From contig JAUWBI010000013.1 of assembly GCA_030601745.1 (NCBI GenBank), positions 1 to 52,368 of the forward strand: 52,368 bases of DNA, in the 5' to 3' direction. The position numbers and the translations under genes were made by a program. Position 1 is the stretch's first letter, and each line of letters begins with the position of its first letter. Positions 1 to 7,916 of the stretch are shown here, one piece after another. The stretch is from Phycisphaerae bacterium (GTDB lineage Bacteria; Planctomycetota; Phycisphaerae; Sedimentisphaerales; Anaerobacaceae). The notes below the pieces were generated by a model. That model had not been told where the DNA came from. It ran no database searches and worked only from the letters and a program-made list of their open reading frames with translations.

Positions 1-696
1 GGTTTTTGTACAGAGATATAAGTATATGCATATATACTTATGGACTGCTTTAAGAATCGTGGTTTTTGAAAGAGGGATTTGTGGTTTTTGAAAGAGGGCT
101 TTATGGTTTTTGTACAGAGATATAAGTATATGCATATATACTTATGGATTGCTTTAAGAATCGTGGTTTTTGAAAGAGGGCTTTATGGTTTTTGAAAGAG
201 GGCTTTGTGGTTTTTGAAAGAGGGCTTTATGGTTTTTGAAAGAGGGATTTTTTATGGTTTTTGTACAGAGATATAAGTATATGCATATATACTTATGGAT
301 TGCTTTAAGAATCGTGGTTTTTGAAAGAGGGCTTTGAGGTTTTTGTACAGAGATATAAGTATATGCATATATACTTATGGACTGCTTTAAGAATCGTGGT
401 TTTTGAAAGAGGGCTTTATGGTTTTTGAAAGAGGGCTTTATGGTTTTTGAAAGAGGGATTTTTTATGGTTTTTGTACAGAGATATAAGTATATGTATATA
501 TACTTATGGACTGCTTTAAGAATCGTGGTTTTTGAAAGAGGGATTTGTGGTTTTTGTACAGAGATATAAGTATATGCATATATACTTATGTGCTGCTTTA
601 AGAATCGTGGTTTTTGAAAGAGGGCTTTGTGGTTTTTGAAAGAGGGCTTTGTGGTTTTTGAAAGAGGGCTTTGTGGTTTTTGAAAGAGGGCTTTGA
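1..696. repeat. Nested tandem array of a 60-bp unit and a 22-bp unit
   Basis: Six copies of a 60-bp unit start at 1, 105, 256, 338, 467 and 549. Fifteen copies of a 22-bp unit fill the gaps in runs of 2, 4, 1, 3, 1 and 4. Both units begin GGTTTTTG. The long unit carries an inverted repeat ATAAGTATA-6 nt-TATACTTAT; the short unit is essentially GGTTTTTGAAAGAGGGCTTT plus two bases. The short copies at 231 and 442 are 25 bp long and both directly precede a long unit. There are no unique spacers and 22 bp is not a multiple of three, so it is neither CRISPR nor coding. The array probably extends beyond the left edge. Function unknown. Confidence 0.9.
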
Positions 697-748
697 GGTG
701 GAGATTTTTTTATTTTTAGCCACAGGTTTCGCGGAGAGAAAAAAGTTT

Positions 749-893
749 ATCAGGTAATCAGGGTATCAGGATGTGGATATCAGGATATCAGAGTATCAGG
801 ATGTGGATATCAGGATATCAGGGTATCAGGATGTGGATATCAGGATATCAGAGTATCAGGATGTGGATATCAGGATATCAGAGTATCAGGTTG
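749..893. repeat. 30-bp tandem repeat (TATCAGG-rich)
   Basis: A 30-bp unit recurs with copies anchored at 761, 791, 821, 851 and 881 (the last partial). Each copy is itself made of TATCAGG/GGATAT sub-repeats. Because 30 is divisible by three, a 64-codon frame stays open across it (decapeptide DIRISEYQDV), but no ribosome-binding site or family supports a protein. I see no gene between this array and the GLUG gene at 1205. Confidence 0.85.
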
Positions 894-932
894 CCGGACA
901 TCAGGGGAACAGGGATTTCGATACGAGAGGCT

Positions 933-967
933 CGTATCTCGTGAAGCGTGAAGCGTATCTTGTATAG
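933..967. repeat. Heptamer array (period 7)
   Basis: Five consecutive 7-mers: CGTATCT, CGTGAAG, CGTGAAG, CGTATCT, TGTATAG. It is one of a set of period-7 arrays across the window that have unrelated sequences but the same unit length. Confidence 0.7.
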
Positions 968-1013
968 CGGAAGGAAATTAAAAGTTAAAATGCAAAAGGT
1001 AGAATTGTGGAGC

Positions 1014-1027
1014 CCCGACAAGTCGGG
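1014..1027. repeat. Short perfect hairpin CCCGAC-AA-GTCGGG
   Basis: Two 6-bp perfect arms separated by AA. No T-tract follows on either strand, so it is not a convincing terminator. It lies downstream of the minus-strand GLUG gene. Confidence 0.5.
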
Positions 1028-1204
1028 ATGAGTAATTTATAATATTTTTCAAAAAATATAATATATTGTCAAAAATCGATAAACTTGTATCGGTAATGGA
1101 AATTCTGGAGAGAATCCGAAGCGAAAACGGAACAACCACTTGAAATAGTGATTAAAAAGAAAAACGTCCTTTGGTCATTGTTTTATCGAAGAGAGGTTGT
1201 GAAG

Positions 1205-1485
1205 CTATTCGACACCTGCAAGCCAGTGGTCAAGGAAAATCTTCAAATCCTTTATATCTACCGTATCTGAAAAATCAAGGTCGGTGCCATTACAGTTGTT
1301 GATGTCGCTGCAATCAGTGAGCATCCAGTGGTTGGCAAAGTATGAATAGTCTTTAAAGTCAACGCCATCCCAATCGACAAAGTTGACCAGTTTCCAGACA
1401 TGCTTTGGATAGTCAACGTGCTCATGTATCGTCCAGACATCTTCAGTGCCATTATCGGATTCAAGAACAAAGTCCCAACCAGCCG
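1205..1485 (-). pseudogene. Detached dockerin-like tail of the GLUG protein
   Basis: Read one frame away from the GLUG gene, the minus strand is open from about 1483 to a TAG at 1205-1207. It encodes roughly 90 residues beginning WDFVLESDNGTEDVWTIHEH, then two Asp-rich modules (DWDGVDFKDYSYFANHWM and DLDFSDTVDIKDLKIFLDHW). These match the dockerin-like C-terminal modules of two other secreted proteins in this window. Removing one C at 1483/1484 joins it in frame to the GLUG gene as ...TFTSAGWDFV..., which reads naturally. I infer that it is the true C-terminus, separated by a single-base insertion or a sequencing error. Confidence 0.8.
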
Positions 1486-2912
1486 GAGGTAAAAGTGCTC
1501 TCGGTCTGCATCTCGGCCGTCATCAGCCCCGTCCCACCATCACTCCACGTCTGTTGACTGCTTTCGGTGTCCCAGAATGAATCTGTAGTAGCGCTAGTGG
1601 AACTCCATCCTATCAGCCCTCCGAGATGACTATTTTCGGGTCCAGATACTTTACCCATTGCATAACAGTTGATGATTTCTGCATCGCTGTAACCCACCAA
1701 ACCGCCGACGCTAGTATCTTCACTATTTCCAGTACCTGATACATTACCTCCCGCATAGCAGTTGGATACTGTGGTTAAACCTACAAAATCGTAATTAGCA
1801 CCAACCAACCCACCAACAGCATCTTCTCCCAAAACGTCGCCATGTGAATAGGAGTAGGTGATTGCTGCCTTATTCAATCCTACCAACCCACCAGCGTGTT
1901 GAGTAAAGGACGGGTTTGTATCTATGGCCGTAACATCACCTGTCGCGAAGCAATTTAAAATTGTACCGAAATCATTCCGTCCCACTAATCCACCGGCTAA
2001 AGATTCTACCGTAATCCTACCCGTCGCGTAGCAATTGGTGATATTTGCCCAATAATCATTATAAAAACCATTTATTCCTACCAGACCACCAAAGACACCT
2101 TCTATTCCCTCTATATTACCCGAGGCACTGCAATCGGTGATTGTCCCTTTATTATAACCCACCAGTCCTCCACACCCTCTAGTCGGCGAGTAACCCGGTT
2201 TAGCTGTTATAACACTACACGAAGCATAGCAGTTCGAGATAACACCACCGTTCTGTCCCACTAGTCCGCCGATAGATAAATCTGTATCCGTAACGCTGCC
2301 CGTTGCATAGCAGTTGGAAATTGTTCCAACTTGGTTCACACCCACTAATCCGCCGACAAGCTTACCTCCCGAAACGCTGCCGCCCTCTACATAGCAACCA
2401 GTAATACTTCCGTTTTTTAGCGAACCAACGAGCGATCCAATAATCTGGCCTGTCCCTGCATCGATATTGGGATTAATCAATCCCAAGTTTTTGATATTTG
2501 CATTTTCTCCATCAATGTACCGGAAGAGTCCTATGTTGTCTGTATATGTGGAGTTAAAGGTAAAGTTAGCAATCTCATAGCCCTGACCATCAAATATACC
2601 TGTAAACGTGTTGCTGTCGTTTCCGATAATGTTGAACTGGTATCCTGTGTAGTCAGCCAGATTGATATCATTGACCAAAATAAAGTGAGAATCCCAGTCT
2701 TCGGTGTGTGTTCCTACTTCATTCATATCATTCGCATCGGCAATCTGGTATGGATTGTTTGGCTCACCTGTGCCGCCACTATATTTTGCCTGAACCGGTG
2801 AAGTTAGGAGAAGAACAAGAAGGGTTAAAAAAAGGGGATATACCAATTTGCGATAATGATTACAGGTGGCTTTGTAGCCATTTTTTACAAAAAAACCAGT
2901 TAATTTACTCAA
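1461..2912 (-). CDS. Secreted GLUG-repeat protein, 3' end frameshifted
   Basis: A 483-residue protein with a Sec signal peptide (residues ~22-42, hydrophobic core LFLTLLVLLLTSPVQA). The rest is a right-handed repeat structure in which GGLVG is followed by an I-x-NCYA-G-V pattern about every 25-30 residues (~160-450), the hallmark of GLUG motifs found on secreted adhesin-like and peptidase-associated proteins. The frame ends at ...SGWLGLCS just after the segment TESTFTSGW, where the family continues; the continuation is in another frame at 1205-1485. The annotated stop is therefore probably not the original one. It is likely an exported or surface-bound beta-solenoid protein. No partner gene is adjacent, and a repeat-rich spacer separates it from the URO-D operon. 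Confidence 0.8.
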   Translation of the reverse strand: MSKLTGFFVKNGYKATCNHYRKLVYPLFLTLLVLLLTSPVQAKYSGGTGEPNNPYQIADANDMNEVGTHTEDWDSHFILVNDINLADYTGYQFNIIGNDSNTFTGIFDGQGYEIANFTFNSTYTDNIGLFRYIDGENANIKNLGLINPNIDAGTGQIIGSLVGSLKNGSITGCYVEGGSVSGGKLVGGLVGVNQVGTISNCYATGSVTDTDLSIGGLVGQNGGVISNCYASCSVITAKPGYSPTRGCGGLVGYNKGTITDCSASGNIEGIEGVFGGLVGINGFYNDYWANITNCYATGRITVESLAGGLVGRNDFGTILNCFATGDVTAIDTNPSFTQHAGGLVGLNKAAITYSYSHGDVLGEDAVGGLVGANYDFVGLTTVSNCYAGGNVSGTGNSEDTSVGGLVGYSDAEIINCYAMGKVSGPENSHLGGLIGWSSTSATTDSFWDTESSQQTWSDGGTGLMTAEMQTESTFTSGWLGLCS

Positions 2913-3063
2913 TTTTGAGCCTCCTACGCACTTTAGACAGTTTTCGAAGCTATTTCAATATAGCAAATATCAGGGACTAAAAGCATTATTCAATCTGTCA
3001 AAAACACAAACATCTCAATGCCTGTCCCATAATAACATTAAAGACCGTTAAAACAAGCAAAAT

Positions 3064-3170
3064 ACGCTTCATTTGCGCGACATATCACGTTTAATATGCG
3101 TCAACTCACGCTTCATTTATGGCAGATAACGCTTCATCTGTGGCAAATCACCCTCCATCTGGGAAATCCG
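3064..3170. repeat. Degenerate 21-bp tandem repeat
   Basis: Five degenerate copies starting ACGCTTCAT or similar at 3064, 3087, 3108, 3129 and 3150, with spacings of 23, 21, 21 and 21 bp. It lies between the GLUG gene start and the end of the URO-D operon. The rest of 2913-3063 shows no recognisable feature. Confidence 0.55.
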
Positions 3171-3179
3171 GGATAATAT

Positions 3180-4205
3180 CTATCCAACCGCGGACAGAAA
3201 GGCCTCGATGTTCTCTGTCGAAACACCGGGGGGCATGCCGCCGCCACAGGACAGGATAATCCGGCTCCTGTCCGCCACTGAATCGAGCGCTGCTTTTACG
3301 CTCTTGCGCACCTGCTCTGGCGTGCCCGCCGCAAGGACGTCGCGCGGGGGGATGTTGCCGAGCAATGTGACGGCGTTTGCCGTGAGCTCCTTCATCTCCG
3401 TTAGGGTGTGGAGGAAACTGAAGTTGAACAGGTTCACGCCGATTTGAGGAAGATACGGTGCGCATACCAGCCCGGCGGCATCATTGTGAAAGAATTTCAC
3501 CGTGACGTCGAGCGACTGGAAAATGCGCGTCAGATAGGGCAGTGCCACTTCCTTGAAATCGTCCTCCCCTAAGAATCCCACGATGTCATCGAGGACCAAT
3601 ATGCCGTCGATGGACGGGAACGTCTCGGCCTGAAGCCCGAGCCAGTCGATGATAAAATCCGTTACAATCTCAAGCAGCTTATGGGTTTCGTCGGTGTCGG
3701 TGCGGATGGCCATAAGGAATTCCGTGCTGCCCATAAGGAACGTGGCCACGTTCAACGGCCCGCGCGATACTGCGAACTTAATGGCGTGGCCTGCCTCTTC
3801 GATTTGGGCTTGGTAGTGCTTGAGGCGATTGAGGACGAATGGCGGCAGGCCGTCCGTTTTTGGGTTTGGCCTGGCCAGATCGTTAACTTGCGCAATATCG
3901 GTAATAATCTTATCGGCGTGGGGCAGTTCGTTTTCCGGCCAGGAGCATTTTGAGCCAAAAGCGGACGGCTCCGTGCACATACCGAATTCGGACCAGAACC
4001 CCGGCAAAAACATAATATCCGGAAATCGGCGGACGGCTTTGAGATTGGCCTCGAACCACATCTGTTCGCTGGAGAAATAATCAATGATGGACATCCCCGC
4101 CCAGCCGGGAAGCCAGGGACTGTCGATTATGAATCCAACCGGCGTCGGCTCAACCACTTCGCCGTTTATAACAGTAAGCAGTCTATCCCATTGCTCCGGT
4201 GTCAT
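3180..4205 (-). CDS. URO-D-family protein (not heme pathway HemE)
   Basis: A 341-residue soluble protein of the uroporphyrinogen decarboxylase superfamily, which also contains the cobamide-dependent methyltransferases MtaA and MtbA. It shows the family's late motifs: a conserved His in KFFHNDAAG (about residue 238), LLGNIPPRDVL, and the C-terminal glycine-rich ILSCGGGMPPGVSTENI that precedes the last barrel helix. The Arg/Asp pattern of true HemE at the N-terminus is absent, so heme synthesis is unlikely. It is the last gene of the minus-strand operon and its start overlaps the preceding Nramp-like gene by 4 bp, implying translational coupling. Substrate unknown. A methyl transfer or decarboxylation of a small molecule is plausible, but no corrinoid protein is seen nearby. 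Confidence 0.8.
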   Translation of the reverse strand: MTPEQWDRLLTVINGEVVEPTPVGFIIDSPWLPGWAGMSIIDYFSSEQMWFEANLKAVRRFPDIMFLPGFWSEFGMCTEPSAFGSKCSWPENELPHADKIITDIAQVNDLARPNPKTDGLPPFVLNRLKHYQAQIEEAGHAIKFAVSRGPLNVATFLMGSTEFLMAIRTDTDETHKLLEIVTDFIIDWLGLQAETFPSIDGILVLDDIVGFLGEDDFKEVALPYLTRIFQSLDVTVKFFHNDAAGLVCAPYLPQIGVNLFNFSFLHTLTEMKELTANAVTLLGNIPPRDVLAAGTPEQVRKSVKAALDSVADRSRIILSCGGGMPPGVSTENIEAFLSAVG

Positions 4206-5944
4206 GCCGCCGCTGTCTGCGCCTTACCCTTGCGCTGGAAGTGGACAACCAGGATAAGCCCGACGAAGGCGCCGACTACCACGATGCTCCACCCTACCCC
4301 TATTTTCGACCAGAGGCTCCATATACTGACGAGCGTTGCTATGGCAGTGGCAATTATCATCAAGACATTCCAAAGGATGCGCTTACCGCCTCGCGGCATA
4401 TTGTCACCTAACATAGTCTTTTGATTCATCAGCAGCAGGAAGGCAAAATATGCAATCGGCAGCAGTATTATGCAGAATACGGAGGTTGGCATGGCCAGCC
4501 ACGGTGCCGGTTGTTTCCAGAAGATAGCCGCCAGAGCGCCGACCGAGACCATCAGGGCGCCTATGCGCTGGGTCCAGCCTCTCGCGGGCCTGCCCAGCAA
4601 CTCGCACAGACAAAGGCCGTTGATGGTCATTAGCACCGTCGCGGCACCTATGCCCATTCCCATCACGCCAAGGCCGAATACAACCTGTGCCCAGAAATCA
4701 CCTGTCAGTGGGGCCAGCGCATCGGCCAAGTTCATGTTGTCACGCTTGACAAGCATTGCAGCCAGCTCCCTGTCGGCGCGTGGCAGGGCCTTTGTTTGCT
4801 GCTCCAATTCCTCAGGCGAAAACGCCTCGACCTTATCGGCACCCATTTCAGACCCAAGGCGCTTTTTCAACAGCTCATTGTATGGGCGGACGAGATTCGT
4901 GGCCGGGGCAATGAGCTTGCCTTGTTCGTCAACCTCACCGAGGAAACCCTCAGCGGGCTTGACGTGAAACTGCGAAGCCGATGCAATTACCACAAGGCCC
5001 GTTGCGAGGACGAAAGGGATGAATAGCCCTGTCGAGAGGTCGAAGATAGCCAGGGTGCGGAAGTCCTTGTCCCAGCCTTTTCGCAGCATCGAGTAGGGCA
5101 GCAGAAAGGTCATATTGATACCCACCGCAGCAGCGGTGGCAGCTATCATAACGGAGCGCTGCTGGGTGACAATGTGCCTCGTCCAAAAGTCCTGGAAGTC
5201 GGGAGCCACGGCCTGGATATAGGGCACAACGGTATCAGCCGGATTGGACAACATTCGCAGCCTTGGAACAAAACCGCTGAATATAGCGCCCCAATCAATT
5301 ACGCCCTTAAATGTCAACGTGATGACGACGCCTAAGAAGGACAGGACGATCATGCTTACTATTATCTTTATGATGATCTCGAATATCTTTACGCCTCGGC
5401 CGCCGGCGCCGTAGAACATCGTCACGGTAATGCAGATCCCGAGCATGAAACCGACACAGATTATCTTGCCCCACGGGTCCGGTATTGCTCCGAGAACGTT
5501 TGGCGAGAGATTCTGCTGAAGTGCACGGGTTCCAAGAACAAATTGCGGCATAGACCATACGAGGTTAGCCGCCATTGATGCAAGCAGCCAGCTCCAGGCG
5601 AGCACGGGGCTGACATGGTCATGGATGGCCTTAAGCGGACGTTCCCTGATGGAGAGCGTAACATAGGCAATTGCACCGAGCATAATGATGCCCAAAATCA
5701 TTGCCAACGGCTGCAGCCACATAAAACTAAAGCCCACGAGCACACCTAAGTAGAGACTCGACGAGAATGACACTCCTCCAAGCGTGATTCCGCTTTGAAG
5801 CCAACCCGGGCCGGACAACTTTAAAAATGTCTTGGCAAGTGCCCCGCGACCCTTCTGACGCGCTGTGGCTATCATTTCGCGGTCTTTTTCAATCTGTGGA
5901 TTGGCGTGCATCAATTCCTGCTGTGTTTCGGCGTTTTCAGCCAT
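4202..5944 (-). CDS. Nramp-like membrane transporter (divergent)
   Basis: A 580-residue integral membrane protein with about 11-12 hydrophobic segments. The N-terminal segment SGPGWLQSGITLGG, after a cytoplasmic stretch of ~50 residues, resembles the first helix of Nramp Mn/Fe transporters. Where classical Nramps have the metal-binding DPGN motif, this protein has GGVSFSSS. A long hydrophilic insert (~residues 355-425, FHVKPAEGFLGEV...) interrupts the later helices. Start chosen from a strong site, AGGAGG, 9 nt upstream of the ATG. It sits between two URO-D-family genes, overlapping one by 4 bp. A metal or small-solute importer serving these enzymes is possible; loss of DPGN makes the Mn/Fe substrate doubtful. 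Confidence 0.72.
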   Translation of the reverse strand: MAENAETQQELMHANPQIEKDREMIATARQKGRGALAKTFLKLSGPGWLQSGITLGGVSFSSSLYLGVLVGFSFMWLQPLAMILGIIMLGAIAYVTLSIRERPLKAIHDHVSPVLAWSWLLASMAANLVWSMPQFVLGTRALQQNLSPNVLGAIPDPWGKIICVGFMLGICITVTMFYGAGGRGVKIFEIIIKIIVSMIVLSFLGVVITLTFKGVIDWGAIFSGFVPRLRMLSNPADTVVPYIQAVAPDFQDFWTRHIVTQQRSVMIAATAAAVGINMTFLLPYSMLRKGWDKDFRTLAIFDLSTGLFIPFVLATGLVVIASASQFHVKPAEGFLGEVDEQGKLIAPATNLVRPYNELLKKRLGSEMGADKVEAFSPEELEQQTKALPRADRELAAMLVKRDNMNLADALAPLTGDFWAQVVFGLGVMGMGIGAATVLMTINGLCLCELLGRPARGWTQRIGALMVSVGALAAIFWKQPAPWLAMPTSVFCIILLPIAYFAFLLLMNQKTMLGDNMPRGGKRILWNVLMIIATAIATLVSIWSLWSKIGVGWSIVVVGAFVGLILVVHFQRKGKAQTAAA

Positions 5945-5968
5945 CTCTTAACCTCCTATTCAAAGATT

Positions 5969-6958
5969 TTATGGGACGTTCCTGGACAAAATATATTCTT
6001 TCGTTTTCAAAACCATTTGCGGGTCTGTTTCAAACGGCAGACAGCCCGTACCTATACAAACCTTGTCCCTATTGTTTGCGAGTTCCAGAACTCTGTCAAC
6101 TTCTTTTTCGACGGCGTCAAAATTTTTTGAGGTCATCGGTCGCGGGTCCATATTGATTCGGACCATAACCTCAGGATGTGCTTTCATCTTTTCCATAAAC
6201 AATTGCTGGTCTGTCCCTGCCGGACAGCAGACGTATCCGGTTCCCGTCTCGAGGATTGCATCAAGAATTGGGGTTGTATCGCCGCCCATAACGCAGGGCA
6301 CAGGATGGCCGACAACAGCAGCGGCTCTTCTAATGATGGCTTTTAGAGCGCCAAGCTCGATGTCCCTGAAGTTTTGTGGAGACATCAGCGGAGGCACCGC
6401 CGCTGATTCAAAAAAGGCAATATCCAAACCTTGACGTACGATTTCTTTAGCAAACTGGATTTGTCCGTCGACAAGGTAATGAAGGGCATCACGGACTGCA
6501 TCGGGGGCCGTTAGAATCTCGCACAATAGGTTCTCAAACCCCATTAAGTTGGTTGCTATGGAAAAGGGCCCGGCCAAAGGCACTCTCACGTCCGCCTCGC
6601 CTGCGGCGACTCCGCCGGGACATTCACTTGCAACGCGCTTGGCAGCTTCTATAACCATTGGAATGCGGCCATCTGTTTCAGGGTCAAACGGCTTAAGAGA
6701 CATTAATTCTTTTGTCGTCGAGTAGGGGTGCTCTATAATAGCAGGAATCCCATTGCCGCTGGGCCTCGCAACAGTCGCACCATACGCTTCGGCTTCCAGA
6801 TTATAGATGTCTATGCCGACTACGACGGGAGCGTGGTGGTAGAGACGAAACGCTTCTGCGTGGCCTTGAAACAGCAGCTCACTGCTTCGAGATACTTCCC
6901 ACGGGCTTTTGCCAATCACCCTTGCTGCGTGTTCGTAAACCGAAGGCGAGAACTGCAT
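5969..6958 (-). CDS. URO-D-family protein, second paralogue
   Basis: A 329-residue TIM-barrel protein of the uroporphyrinogen decarboxylase superfamily. Visible family features include the early GIDIYNLEAEAYG strand, the central ADVRVPLAGPFSIATNLMG segment (the GPF motif is shared with MtaA-type methyltransferases), CVMGGDTTPILD, and the C-terminal VCIGTGCLPFETDPQM (a GTGC motif where methyltransferases often have a Zn-ligating Cys). The cysteine placement suggests a methyltransferase-like enzyme rather than HemE. It is 24 bp upstream of the Nramp-like gene and 5 bp after the dehydrogenase gene, so almost certainly cotranscribed. It is clearly diverged from the other URO-D gene, so the two may act on different substrates. 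Confidence 0.82.
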   Translation of the reverse strand: MQFSPSVYEHAARVIGKSPWEVSRSSELLFQGHAEAFRLYHHAPVVVGIDIYNLEAEAYGATVARPSGNGIPAIIEHPYSTTKELMSLKPFDPETDGRIPMVIEAAKRVASECPGGVAAGEADVRVPLAGPFSIATNLMGFENLLCEILTAPDAVRDALHYLVDGQIQFAKEIVRQGLDIAFFESAAVPPLMSPQNFRDIELGALKAIIRRAAAVVGHPVPCVMGGDTTPILDAILETGTGYVCCPAGTDQQLFMEKMKAHPEVMVRINMDPRPMTSKNFDAVEKEVDRVLELANNRDKVCIGTGCLPFETDPQMVLKTKEYILSRNVP

Positions 6959-6963
6959 TTGTC

Positions 6964-7839
6964 TTAGCTCCTGTGTCTCCGTTCAATCTCTCGAATAACC
7001 GCCGAGTTATCCATTTCTCCATCACCTGCTGCGATCGCCTTTTCCAGGACGTTTAGGTGCACCCTCGAGAGCGGCAGTTCCTGCCCGGCCATTTCTGCGT
7101 ATTTCAGGATGAGCGAAACGTCCTTGTGGTGCTGCCGAATCCTGGACTCGGGTGTGAAGTCACCGTTTAGCATCTTTTTGCCTTTGGTGTCCATAGCAGC
7201 CGAATAGGCCGGGGAAACTTTGAGCAGTTCGAGGAAGGCCTCCGGTTCGAGGCCAAGTTTGCTCGCAAAGACGAGTCCTTCGGCCAGAGCTAAGCGGTTC
7301 AAACCAAGAATTAGATTGCTGGCGAGCTTGGCCCTGGAGCCATTTCCGGACGGGCCCAGGTAAAATACCTTCTCGGTAAGTGCCTGAAAGATATCCATGC
7401 ACCTCTCGAATGCCGCCTTATCACCGCCTACCATAAAAACGGCTTGTCGGTCCCTGACCTGCCGGCTGGAGCCGGAGATGGTCGCGTCCAGGAAATAAAT
7501 GCCCCGTTCTGCGAGCCGTTGTGCCAGTGCCACCGTTTCTTCAGGGTCGCCGGTGGTCGTATCGATAATGTATGTCGGCAGTGTTTTTGCCTCCAGAATT
7601 CCGGCGGGGCCTTCGACCACTTGCCGGACGGTTTCTGTGTCCGGAAGCGAAAGGACAATGCGGTCGGTTTCACAGGCCACCTCTGCCGGAGTGCTAACGG
7701 CTTTGGCGCCCAACTTTTCGAAGTGTCTGCACCTTGCTGAATCGATATCGAAGCCGACAACGTCGAAGTTGCTTGATAGCAGGCGCTCCGCTATCGCCGT
7801 CCCGACGAGGCCGATGCCGATAAGGCCGATTTTATCCAT
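6964..7839 (-). CDS. NAD(P)-dependent 3-hydroxyisobutyrate dehydrogenase-like reductase
   Basis: A 291-residue protein from the chosen ATG at 7839. It begins MDKIGLIGIGLVGTAIAERL, the Rossmann GxGxxG motif of beta-hydroxyacid dehydrogenases. Further signatures are FLDATISGSSRQVRDRQ (substrate-binding D-A-x-x-S-G-x), GPSGNGSRAKLASNLILG (with the catalytic Lys of G-x-x-G-x-G-x-x-x-K-x-x-x-N) and the all-alpha C-terminal domain ending SAVIREIERRH. Likely reaction: NAD(P)-linked oxidation or reduction of a small hydroxyacid such as tartronate semialdehyde or hydroxyisobutyrate. The reading frame is open 50 codons upstream into the symporter gene, but the first Rossmann strand and gene spacing support the shorter start. 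Member of the URO-D operon. Confidence 0.85.
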   Translation of the reverse strand: MDKIGLIGIGLVGTAIAERLLSSNFDVVGFDIDSARCRHFEKLGAKAVSTPAEVACETDRIVLSLPDTETVRQVVEGPAGILEAKTLPTYIIDTTTGDPEETVALAQRLAERGIYFLDATISGSSRQVRDRQAVFMVGGDKAAFERCMDIFQALTEKVFYLGPSGNGSRAKLASNLILGLNRLALAEGLVFASKLGLEPEAFLELLKVSPAYSAAMDTKGKKMLNGDFTPESRIRQHHKDVSLILKYAEMAGQELPLSRVHLNVLEKAIAAGDGEMDNSAVIREIERRHRS

Positions 7840-7916
7840 AGTCCTGCCCTTTCCGAGTGGAAACATCCCTGTTTCCACAAACGTCGGGAACCTTCGCATC
7901 CTGCTTCGGTTTCTCT

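Noticed and set aside
1-696. CRISPR array
   Set aside because: Repeats are contiguous or separated by other repeats; there are no unique spacers and no cas genes nearby.
773-967. 64-residue repetitive protein (DIRISEYQDV repeats)
   Set aside because: The open frame follows from a 30-bp repeat length and there is no ribosome site; the sequence is a tandem repeat.
3180-6958. The two URO-D genes as hemE
   Set aside because: The N-terminal HemE Arg/Asp motifs are absent, there are two diverged copies, and no heme gene is near.
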